A DNA stretch of 64,000 nt from Streptomyces mangrovi. Lineage in GTDB: Bacteria; Actinomycetota; Actinomycetes; Streptomycetales; Streptomycetaceae. Position 1 is the first letter of the stretch. Each line of letters opens with the position of its first letter. A program made the position numbers and the translations under genes. Below are positions 36,735-43,271 of this stretch, one piece after another. The DNA is taken from contig NZ_FOSG01000004.1 in assembly GCF_900114215.1 (NCBI RefSeq), forward strand, positions 124,001-188,000, in the 5' to 3' direction. The notes beneath the pieces are model-generated. The model saw only the letters and a program-made list of their open reading frames with translations, was not told the origin of the DNA and searched no databases.

Positions 36735-37634
36735 GTGCTGAGAAGACGCCTCATGGCGGGTCTCGCCGCCTCCGCCCTCGCAGGCGCCCTGGCGGTCGCC
36801 GTCCCCGCGACCTCCGCTTCCGCCGCCGAGTGCGCGACCCCGTGGAACTCCTCGTCGGTCTACCTCGGCGGGACGACCGTCTCCCACAACGGCCACAACT
36901 GGACCGCCCGCTGGTGGACCCAGAACGAGGCGCCGCCCGGCACCTCCGGAGTCTGGAGCGACCAGGGCTCCTGCGGTGGCGGTACGACCCCGCCGCCCAC
37001 GGACCCGGATCCGTCCGGATTCGTGGTCAGTGAGGCGCAGTTCAACCAGATGTTCCCGAACCGGAACTCCTTCTACACCTACCAAGGACTGAAAGCGGCC
37101 CTGAGCGCCTACCCGGCCTTCGCCGGCACCGGCGGCGACACGGTGAGGAAGCGGGAGGCCGCCGCCTTCCTCGCCAACGTCAGCCATGAGACCGGCGGCC
37201 TGGTCCACATCGTGGAGCAGAACACCGCCAACTACCCGCACTACTGCGACAGCGGGCAGCCCTACGGCTGCCCGGCCGGCCAGGCCGCCTACTACGGGCG
37301 CGGTCCGATCCAGCTCAGCTGGAACTTCAACTACAAGGCGGCGGGCGACGCGCTGGGCATCGACCTGCTGCGCGACCCCTATCTGGTGGAGCGGGACGCG
37401 GCGGTCGCCTGGAAGACCGCCCTGTGGTACTGGAACACCCAGAGCGGGCCGGGCACCATGACCCCGCACGACGCGATGGTGGGCGGGCACGGCTTCGGCG
37501 AGACCATCCGCAGCATCAACGGCTCCCTGGAGTGCGGCGGACGCAATCCGGCCCAGGTGCAGAGCCGGATCGACAACTATCAGCGGTTCGTCCAGATCCT
37601 GGGCACCACTCCGGGCGACAACCTCACCTGCTGA
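36735..37634 (+). CDS. Secreted GH19 chitinase with N-terminal CBM5/12
   Basis: A 299-residue preprotein: signal peptide to about 31 (ASAAE), a CBM5/12 chitin-binding module at 32-80 (AECATPWNSSSVYLGG ... WTARWWTQNEAPPG), a Thr/Pro linker, and a GH19 catalytic domain from about 95. The catalytic acids are E152 in NVSHETGG and E161 in IVEQN; YYGRGPIQLSWNFNY is the diagnostic substrate-groove motif. It cleaves chitin with inversion and is the ChiC/F/G type of Streptomyces. The GTG has GGAAGGGAAG. Regulation by N-acetylglucosamine through DasR is likely. Confidence 0.96.
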   Translation: MLRRRLMAGLAASALAGALAVAVPATSASAAECATPWNSSSVYLGGTTVSHNGHNWTARWWTQNEAPPGTSGVWSDQGSCGGGTTPPPTDPDPSGFVVSEAQFNQMFPNRNSFYTYQGLKAALSAYPAFAGTGGDTVRKREAAAFLANVSHETGGLVHIVEQNTANYPHYCDSGQPYGCPAGQAAYYGRGPIQLSWNFNYKAAGDALGIDLLRDPYLVERDAAVAWKTALWYWNTQSGPGTMTPHDAMVGGHGFGETIRSINGSLECGGRNPAQVQSRIDNYQRFVQILGTTPGDNLTC

Positions 37635-37691
37635 CAGGGGAGTCGCGGTGGAGGGCGCCATGCGGACCTCCACCGCCGCCCGCCGCCCGTT

Positions 37692-37722
37692 TCTGCCGCC
37701 CGCGCTCGCCGCGGGCGGCAGA
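37692..37722. terminator. 13-bp hairpin after the chitinase gene
   Basis: Arms 37692-37704 and 37710-37722 pair around a 5-base loop in GCCGCCCGCG, 58 bases after the stop codon. Confidence 0.7.
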
Positions 37723-37750
37723 CACGGGCGTTTCGCGGTACAACCTTCAC

Positions 37751-37766
37751 AGGAAGGATCCTTCCT
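37751..37766. promoter_or_regulatory. 16-bp palindrome before the integrase-like gene
   Basis: AGGAAGGATCCTTCCT is perfectly palindromic and lies 43 bases before the ATG at 37809, a suitable operator position. Confidence 0.45.
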
Positions 37767-37808
37767 ACCTCTATCCGCGGACGTGTCCGGCCGGAATACT
37801 GCCGGGCC

Positions 37809-38222
37809 ATGACGCTCACGGAAGAACGCATCACCGCCGAACGGCTCGAGCAACTGCTCGCCGACGACTCCATCCATACGGCACACCGCGCCCTGTGGCT
37901 GCTGCTGTGGGAGGGGGACCTGCGAGTGCTGGACCTGCTCTCCCTGGAGATCCAGGACGTGGATCTGCGGGCGAGGCGGGTGACCGGGGTGTGCGGCCGG
38001 GCGGTGCCCGAGGGTGAGGGGAACATCAGCGAGCGGGCGGCCGGACTGCTGCGCGAGGTGGTCGGCGGCCGGGAGAGCGGCCCGCTGTTCGCCACGGGCA
38101 ACCGCGCACTGGGCTGGGAGCAGGTGATGCTGGCCGCGGGGGAACAGGGCCATGGCATCCACGAGTTCCGCGCGGGTGGCAGGCTCCACCGCCGGGAGGA
38201 GCCGGCCGCGGACCCCCGGTAG
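37809..38222 (+). CDS. Truncated tyrosine-recombinase-like protein
   Basis: A 137-residue protein that resembles the front of an integrase catalytic domain: WEGDLRVLDLLSLEIQDVDL aligns with the conserved GLRxSELLxLxxxDID motif and supplies Arg39, and GIHEFRAGG (H118, R121) aligns with HxLRHT. The following part with the second His/Trp and the nucleophilic Tyr is missing because the frame ends 16 residues later. It is therefore unlikely to recombine DNA by itself. Either it is a decayed integrase or a regulator of that fold. The family identity rests on these two motifs. Confidence 0.6.
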   Translation: MTLTEERITAERLEQLLADDSIHTAHRALWLLLWEGDLRVLDLLSLEIQDVDLRARRVTGVCGRAVPEGEGNISERAAGLLREVVGGRESGPLFATGNRALGWEQVMLAAGEQGHGIHEFRAGGRLHRREEPAADPR

Positions 38223-38327
38223 GCGCGGCCGCCGTACCGCACGGGCGGTGGGCGGGGCCGTGGCCGGGAGGAGGGGAGGGCCGCGGCCGAGCGGCGGACG
38301 CGGAGCCCCCGGGAGCTGCGGAAACCG

Positions 38328-38678
38328 ATGAGAAGGAGTGTGGGGACGGCGCTCGGGGAAACCCGTACACCCGTGTCAGTACGCAAGCGATACGCCGTTG
38401 CCGCGTCGGGCCGGTGGACCGACGACGAGGACGGCGTCCGGCTGCCCGCGGGCGAGGCGCATGCCTGGGAACAGGGCATGAACCAGACCGTGTGCGGGCT
38501 GTCCCTCAGCCGCTCGCGGCTCGACCGCTTCCCGCATGTGACGTGGGCCGACGTCATCCCCGAGTCGGGCGGTGCGGCCGACCGCGTACGGCGGCTGTGC
38601 CCGCGGTGCGCCTCGGTCGCGGGGCGGAGAGGAGCCGACGCGCGCCCCCGGTGGCGGCGTACGAACCCCAGGCCGTGA
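38328..38678 (+). CDS. Small Cys-containing hypothetical protein
   Basis: A 116-residue protein. The region TVCGLSLSRSRLDRFPHVTWADV followed by LCPRCASV gives a C...H...C-x2-C pattern that could hold one zinc ion. The C-terminus is very basic. Similar short proteins are widespread in Streptomyces with no function known to me. The ATG at 38328 is uncertain; a GTG at 38373 (SVRKRYA) is an alternative without a ribosome site. Confidence 0.55.
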   Translation: MRRSVGTALGETRTPVSVRKRYAVAASGRWTDDEDGVRLPAGEAHAWEQGMNQTVCGLSLSRSRLDRFPHVTWADVIPESGGAADRVRRLCPRCASVAGRRGADARPRWRRTNPRP

Positions 38679-38780
38679 CATGGGCGGCCCCGACAGGGGC
38701 GTGAGGCGCGGGACGCCCGGTCCGGGATGCCGGGTGCGGAGTGCGGGGTCTTTTTCGGACCGGTGACGAGGAGGAGCCGA

Positions 38781-39317
38781 ATGAGTGGTGCCATGGACCA
38801 GGCCGCCGAGACGGTGGGCCGGGTCACCGGCGCGGACGAGTACTCCGAGGAGGGGGAGGTCTCCCTGCGCGGACTCGCCACGCTGGCGGGCGTCTACGCG
38901 ACCGGTGCCGGTGTGTTCGCCTGGCGTATGAGGGCGTCGGGCCGGCAACTGCCCGAGCGGATTCCCCCGCTGGACCTGCTCCTGATGGGGGTCGCCACCT
39001 ACCGCAGCTCCCGGCTGCTCACCAAGGACAAGGTCACCAGTTTCCTGCGGGCCCCCTTCACCCGCCGCACCGGCAGTCTCCACGGCGCCGAGGTCATGGA
39101 CGTGCCCCGCGGACACGGACTGCACCGGTCCGTGGGTGAACTGCTGGCCTGCCCCTTCTGCGTGGCGATGTGGATCGCCGGCGGTCTGACGGCGGGCTAC
39201 GCCACGGCTCCGCGCGCCACCCGCCTGGTCACCTCCTGTCTGAGCAGCGTGGCCCTGTCCGACTGGCTGCAGTACGCCTGGAGCCTGACCCAGCAGAAGG
39301 CCGAGGGCGAGGGCTGA
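38781..39317 (+). CDS. DUF1360 domain protein
   Basis: A 178-residue protein with an acidic first 25 residues and three or four hydrophobic segments (31-48, 62-76, 120-140, 150-168). PLDLLLMGVATYRSSRLLTKDKVTSFLRAPF and the ACPFCVAMW motif near residue 121 are typical of DUF1360, related to the spore-coat-associated YjcZ/SP-like family of unknown function. The ATG has GAGGAG. It ends ten bases before the next gene, so the two share a transcript. Confidence 0.88.
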   Translation: MSGAMDQAAETVGRVTGADEYSEEGEVSLRGLATLAGVYATGAGVFAWRMRASGRQLPERIPPLDLLLMGVATYRSSRLLTKDKVTSFLRAPFTRRTGSLHGAEVMDVPRGHGLHRSVGELLACPFCVAMWIAGGLTAGYATAPRATRLVTSCLSSVALSDWLQYAWSLTQQKAEGEG

Positions 39318-39327
39318 GAGGCAGGCC

Positions 39328-39819
39328 GTGGCAGCAGCACCGCAGCAGGGGCAGGGGCAGGGGCAGGGGCAGGGACGGGCCCCGGATGAGGGGCCGCGGG
39401 GACCTGTGGAGCCGGCCGTGCTGGTGGGCCTCCAGGGCTCGGGGAAGACGACCTTCCGCGTCCGCTGCCTCCCCGCCGGGTACACCGTGGTCAGCAAGGA
39501 CCTCTTCCCGCGCTCCGCCCGGCACCGGCAGCGGCGCCAGATGCGCCTGGTGGAGGAGGCGCTGGAGCGGGGGCGGCCGGTGGTCGTGGACAACACCAAC
39601 CCGTCACCGCCGGACGTGCCGAACGCCCTGGCGCGCAACGCCGCGCGCCGGGGCAGGGAGCGCGTGCCCGAGGCGGGCTTCTTCGACACCCTCCGGCGGC
39701 TGCGCGAACCCCGCCGGTCGGACGGCTTCGACGCGGTGCGGGAGGTGCGGATCGACGGCCGCGGCGGGTTCGACGTACGGGACGTGCCGCACGTGCCGCG
39801 CGTACGGCCCGGGGAGTAG
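39328..39819 (+). CDS. Polynucleotide-kinase-like P-loop protein with apparent internal deletion
   Basis: A 163-residue protein. After a Gln-Gly repeat (QGQGQGQG, from a GGGGCA repeat) the Walker A loop GLQGSGKTT is at 34-42, VVSKDLFPR follows, then VVVDNTNPSPPDVPNALARN and RVPEAGFFDTLRRLREP. In related kinases about 25-35 residues (a strand and a helix) separate DNTNPSP from the PPDxPxxLxRNAAR motif; here they are joined directly, so an in-frame deletion is likely. The GTG start has GAGGCAG. It lies ten bases after DUF1360. If the deletion is real, the fold is probably damaged. Confidence 0.75.
   Translation: MAAAPQQGQGQGQGQGRAPDEGPRGPVEPAVLVGLQGSGKTTFRVRCLPAGYTVVSKDLFPRSARHRQRRQMRLVEEALERGRPVVVDNTNPSPPDVPNALARNAARRGRERVPEAGFFDTLRRLREPRRSDGFDAVREVRIDGRGGFDVRDVPHVPRVRPGE
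39346..39374. repeat. CAGGGG hexanucleotide repeat, about 5 copies
   Basis: Four perfect copies of CAGGGG plus a partial one encode the Gln-Gly repeat at the start of the kinase-like protein. Confidence 0.85.
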
Positions 39820-39858
39820 GACCGAGGGGCCCGCGCGCGGCCCGGCCGCCGGGCCGGG

Positions 39859-40026
39859 TCAGCCGGACGGACGCACGTTCGCGACGACGAAGCCGCCGCG
39901 CGGGCGGGAGGGTACGCGGCGCAGTGGAATCCGCAGGTCCTGCCCGGGCACCTCGTACTCCGGCAGGGACAGTCGCGAGGACAGGGCCGTCAGCAGCGCC
40001 ACGGTGACGTCCTCGCCGGGGCGTCC
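39859..40026 (-). pseudogene. 3' remnant of a cytochrome P450 gene
   Basis: The minus-strand frame ending at the TGA 39859-39861 encodes about 55 residues matching the extreme C-terminus of actinomycete P450s: VALLTALSSRL, LPEYEVPGQDLRI, PLRRVPSRPRGGFVV. The heme-binding Cys motif (FxxGxxxCxG) that should lie 25-40 residues upstream is absent; the frame upstream is random GC-rich sequence. It is best read as the tail of a deleted P450. The remainder of this 334-base gap (39820-40153) shows no gene. Confidence 0.6.
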
Positions 40027-40153
40027 CCGCCCGCGTTCCTGTCCGTGTCCTTTTTGTCGGCCATGCGGGGTGCGTACCCCCGCAGGAGGCGGGCATGCGC
40101 CGTGCCGCCGGGGGTACCACGGCGGCACGGCGCCGCGGGAGAGGGGAGCGGAA

Positions 40154-40936
40154 GTGACCGGAACGGACGCGGGAGAGGGCGCGGGTGGTGCGCCGGGGCC
40201 GGAGCGGGCCCGCCCCCACCCGGAGGCCGGGGACGACGTGCCGCACGGCCGGCTGTCCGCCCGGCCCTCCGCCTCCCCGCCCCCGGTGTCCCCGCCCGGG
40301 GCCGGGGAGGGGGGCCCGGGTACGCACCGGCTGGAGGGGAGGGCGCTGCTGCGTGTTCCGCCGCCTTCGGGGGCCGGGGCACCTGCGCGGCCGTACTGGC
40401 TGGTGGTGGTGCTGCACGGGGCGGGTGGAACGGCGGAGCAGGCGCTGACCTGGCTGCTCCCGCAGGCCGGATCCGGCCGGCTGCTGCTGCTCGCGCCCCA
40501 GGCGACCGGCTCCACCTGGGATGTCGTAGGCGGCGGTTACGGCCCGGACGTGGCCCGGCTGGACGCCGTGCTGCACGGTGTCTTCCGGCGTTTCCCCGTG
40601 GACCCGGAGGGGGTGGCGGTGGCGGGCTTCTCCGACGGAGCCTCCTACGCGCTCTCGCTGGGGCTGGCCAACGGGGACCTGTTCGGTGCGGTGCTGGCCT
40701 TCTCGCCGGGGTTCATGGCGCCGATGGTCCACCGCGGACACCCCCGGATCTTCGTCTCCCACGGCCGGGACGACCCCGTCCTGCCGGTCGGTACGTGCAG
40801 CCGCCGCCTCGTCCCGCGGTTGGCGCAGTCCGGTTACGCGGTCACCTACCGGGAGTTCGGTGGTGGTAACGAGGTGCCGCCCGAGCTGGCCACGGAGGCG
40901 CTGCGCTGGTGGGTGGACGGCCCGCGGGCGGCCTGA
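40154..40936 (+). CDS. Alpha/beta hydrolase of the phospholipase/carboxylesterase type, catalytic His apparently replaced
   Basis: A 260-residue protein with a 70-residue Pro/Gly-rich start and then a LpqC/Esterase-PHB-like fold: WLVVVLHGAGG (oxyanion region), nucleophile S160 in AGFSDGAS, and the Asp region VSHGRDDPVLPV. At the position where this family has the catalytic His in F-x-GGHEVPPE, the sequence reads FGGGNEVPPE, with N239 in place of His (AAC codon). Unless another His substitutes, hydrolysis should be impaired. The GTG has GGGGAGCGG just upstream. Substrate unknown. Confidence 0.82.
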   Translation: MTGTDAGEGAGGAPGPERARPHPEAGDDVPHGRLSARPSASPPPVSPPGAGEGGPGTHRLEGRALLRVPPPSGAGAPARPYWLVVVLHGAGGTAEQALTWLLPQAGSGRLLLLAPQATGSTWDVVGGGYGPDVARLDAVLHGVFRRFPVDPEGVAVAGFSDGASYALSLGLANGDLFGAVLAFSPGFMAPMVHRGHPRIFVSHGRDDPVLPVGTCSRRLVPRLAQSGYAVTYREFGGGNEVPPELATEALRWWVDGPRAA

Positions 40937-40977
40937 GGGGTGCTCGCCCACCGAAGGGAGAGCGGTCGCGCCCGGCA

Positions 40978-41007
40978 TTGACGTGCAACCAAATGGTTGC
41001 CTATCCT
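40978..41007 (+). promoter_or_regulatory. Promoter with ArsR-type operator
   Basis: TTGACG (40978-40983) and TATCCT (41002-41007), spaced 18 bases, flank the perfect dyad GCAACC-AAAT-GGTTGC (40985-41000). The operator fills the spacer, so binding would block transcription of the ArsR-SRPBCC gene that starts at 41028. Confidence 0.85.
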
Positions 41008-41027
41008 GCGGTGACAGGTGATGAGGC

Positions 41028-41846
41028 ATGGACGCAGTGTTCAGAGCTCTCGCCGACGCGAGCCGCAGGCGGTTGCTCGACCGGCTCCACGTCCGGGGCG
41101 GCCAGAGTCTGCGGGAGCTGGGCGAAGGACTGGGGATGAGCAGGCAGGCGGTGAGCAAGCACCTGGCGGTCCTGGAGGAGGCCCGCCTGGTCACCGCGGT
41201 GCGCCGCGGCAGGGAGAAGCTCCACTACCTCAATCCCGTGCCGATCCACGAGGTCGCCGACCGCTGGATCGGCAAGTACGAGCGAGGGCGCATGGCCGCG
41301 CTCACGCAGCTGAAGCGATCCCTGGAGGGCCCCGCGATGAAGGCGAAGGACGCGATGGACAAGCCCGAGTTCGTGTACGTGATCTACATTCAGGCCACGC
41401 CCGAGGAGATCTACCGGGCGCTCACCGACCCCGCGTTCATCAGGATCTATATGGGTGGAACGGGGCCCGAGTCGGACTGGGAGGTCGGATCGCCGGTGCG
41501 CTGGAAGAGCACACCGGACGGCGAGTTCGAGGAACTGGGGCAGCGGGTGCTGGAGGCCGAGCCCGGCCGGCGGCTGTCGTACACCTGGCACACCCTCCAG
41601 CCGATGCACCGCGCGCTGTTCGACTCCGACGAGGAGTTCGCGAAGGCCTGCGAGGAGCGCAGCAGGGTCACCTTCGACATCGAGCCCGCCGAGGTCCCCG
41701 AACTCGGCAGCAAGCTCACCATCACCCACGACGGCTTCACCAGTTCCGACAGCAGGATGCTGGAGGGCACCAGCGGCGGCTGGGTGATGATCCTCTCCGC
41801 GCTGAAGACCGTTCTGGAGAAGGGGGAACCGGTCGCACGGCCGTGA
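41028..41846 (+). CDS. ArsR-type HTH fused to an SRPBCC (AHSA1) domain
   Basis: A 272-residue fusion. Residues 1-90 are a winged helix (VFRALADASRRRLLDRLH, LGMSRQAVSKHLAVLEEARLV, GREKLHYLNPVPI), without the metal-binding Cys of classical ArsR. Residues about 112-265 are an SRPBCC/START-like domain (VIYIQATPEEIYRALTDPAF, GSPVRWKS, RLSYTWH, GGWVMILSALKTVLEKGE) that would bind a hydrophobic ligand. In most genomes the two parts are separate genes in an operon; here one protein likely senses the ligand and represses its own promoter through the dyad at 40985-41000. Confidence 0.92.
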   Translation: MDAVFRALADASRRRLLDRLHVRGGQSLRELGEGLGMSRQAVSKHLAVLEEARLVTAVRRGREKLHYLNPVPIHEVADRWIGKYERGRMAALTQLKRSLEGPAMKAKDAMDKPEFVYVIYIQATPEEIYRALTDPAFIRIYMGGTGPESDWEVGSPVRWKSTPDGEFEELGQRVLEAEPGRRLSYTWHTLQPMHRALFDSDEEFAKACEERSRVTFDIEPAEVPELGSKLTITHDGFTSSDSRMLEGTSGGWVMILSALKTVLEKGEPVARP

Positions 41847-41903
41847 CCGGCGGGTGCGAGCATGACGCGAGTGCCGCTGCCGTACCGCACCCGGAGGTGA
41901 CCG

Positions 41904-42383
41904 ATGGCGTCCCGCTCGCTGGCGGTGTTCGACCTGGACGGAACGCTCGCCGACGTCCGGCACCGCCTGCACTTCCTCGACGGGCGCCGCGACTGGGACG
42001 CCTTCTTCGCCGCCGCCCCCGACGACCCGCCGCTGGCCGAGGGGGTCGAACTGGCCCTGACCGCCGCCGGGGAGTACGAGATCGCGTACGTGACCGGGAG
42101 GCCGGAGCGGTGCCGCCGCGACACCCTGCGGTGGCTGGCCCGGCACGGCCTGCCGGGCGGGCCGCTGCTGATGCGCGGGGGGCGGGACCGCCGCCCGGCC
42201 CGCGTCGCCAAGCCCGAACTGCTGCGGAGCCTGGCGCGGGGGCGCGCCGTCGCTGTGGTGGTCGACGACGACCACCGGGTCTGCGACGCCTACGAGGCGG
42301 ACGGTTTCACGGTGGTGCGGGCCGGGTGGATGACGGCCGGGCCCGTTCTGGAGGAGGCTCAGGAGGACGAGGGGCGCACCTGA
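41904..42383 (+). CDS. HAD-family phosphatase, polynucleotide 3'-phosphatase-like
   Basis: A 159-residue HAD protein: motif I FDLDGTLAD (9-17), motif II YVTGRPE with Thr/Ser position, a Lys in RVAKPELLRSL and motif IV VVVDDDHRVCDAYEADGF. The short cap-free form with RHRLHFL and RDWDAFFAAAPDD after motif I resembles the phosphatase half of T4 polynucleotide kinase. The ATG has GGAGGTG. It is 57 bases after the ArsR-SRPBCC gene. A kinase-like protein of the matching type lies 2 kb upstream but is damaged. Confidence 0.88.
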   Translation: MASRSLAVFDLDGTLADVRHRLHFLDGRRDWDAFFAAAPDDPPLAEGVELALTAAGEYEIAYVTGRPERCRRDTLRWLARHGLPGGPLLMRGGRDRRPARVAKPELLRSLARGRAVAVVVDDDHRVCDAYEADGFTVVRAGWMTAGPVLEEAQEDEGRT

Positions 42384-42405
42384 GACGAGGTGTGGGCCCG
42401 GCGCC

Positions 42406-43038
42406 CTACCCGTCGCCGCGGCGGTACCGCACCGCGCGGACGGCGACGAAACCCACGACGGCCACGACGATGACGGCCACCACGGCCCTGGAGTACATCG
42501 AGACGTAGCCCGACACGGTGTGCCAGTTCTCCCCGAGCGCGTACCCGGTCAGCACGAAGAGGGTGTTCCACAGCAGGCTGCCGAGCGTGGTCAGCGTCAG
42601 GAACGTCGCCGCGGGCATGCGCTCGACGCCGGCGGGCACCGAGATCAGACTCCGGAAGACCGGGACCATCCGCCCGAAGAAGACCGCCTTGGTGCCGTGC
42701 CTGGCGAACCACGCCTCGGTCCTCTCGATGTCCGAGGGCTTCAGCAGCGGGATCCTCCGTGCGAGGGCCAGGGTCCGCTCCCGGCCCAGCAGCGCGCCCG
42801 CCCAGTACAGCAGGAACGCCCCGGCCACCGAGCCGAGCGTGGTCCACAGCAGGGCGGCGAAGAGGCTGATGTCGCCGCGGCTGGCGGTGAACCCGGCCAG
42901 CGGCAGGATCACCTCGCTCGGCAACGGCGGGAAGAGGTTCTCCAGGGCGATGGCCAGACCCGCCCCGGGGGCGCCGAGGGTCTCCATCAGGCCGGTGGCC
43001 CAGTTCACCAGGCCGTCGGTCTGCTGTGCTGCGGACAT
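42406..43038 (-). CDS. DedA family membrane protein
   Basis: A 210-residue protein with the SNARE-associated (VTT) domain: ENLFPPLPSEVILPLAGF at about 33-50, the GRMVPVFRSLISVPAGVERMP motif near 125-145 and four to five hydrophobic segments. DedA proteins are polyprenyl- or phospholipid-flippase-like membrane proteins needed for envelope homeostasis. The ATG follows GAGGAGAG. TACACT upstream at 43086-43081 (minus) could be its -10. Confidence 0.93.
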   Translation of the reverse strand: MSAAQQTDGLVNWATGLMETLGAPGAGLAIALENLFPPLPSEVILPLAGFTASRGDISLFAALLWTTLGSVAGAFLLYWAGALLGRERTLALARRIPLLKPSDIERTEAWFARHGTKAVFFGRMVPVFRSLISVPAGVERMPAATFLTLTTLGSLLWNTLFVLTGYALGENWHTVSGYVSMYSRAVVAVIVVAVVGFVAVRAVRYRRGDG

Positions 43039-43204
43039 GTCTCTCCTCACGCGGCCCGGTGCTGTGGAACGGGCACGGACAGTGTAAGGACGGCTGCCCG
43101 GACCTTCCGGGACGAACCGCGTGACGGCGGCGGGAGGACCGGAGCGGTGAGTCAGGACATCACCGGACATGGCATATGTCACGTGCTCGTATCGCGGGCA
43201 TTTC

Positions 43205-43252
43205 TTGACCGTGAACCAAGTCGCGGCCCAATAATTCGGCTTGTCTTACAAG
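43205..43252 (+). promoter_or_regulatory. GH13 promoter region with CTTGT-CTT-ACAAG operator
   Basis: TTGACC (43205-43210) and AATAAT (43230-43235) may form the promoter (19-base spacing). Right after it CTTGT (43240-43244) and ACAAG (43248-43252) form a dyad with a 3-base centre, reminiscent of LacI-family (MalR-type CTTGnnnnCAAG) operators. Confidence 0.5.
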
Positions 43253-43271
43253 TAGGACCCGAGAGGCAGCC

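Noticed and set aside
39170..40153. Frame continuous with the hydrolase at 40154
   Set aside because: It is a shadow of DUF1360 and the kinase-like gene; the hydrolase domain begins only after 40300 and a GTG with a purine tract lies at 40154.
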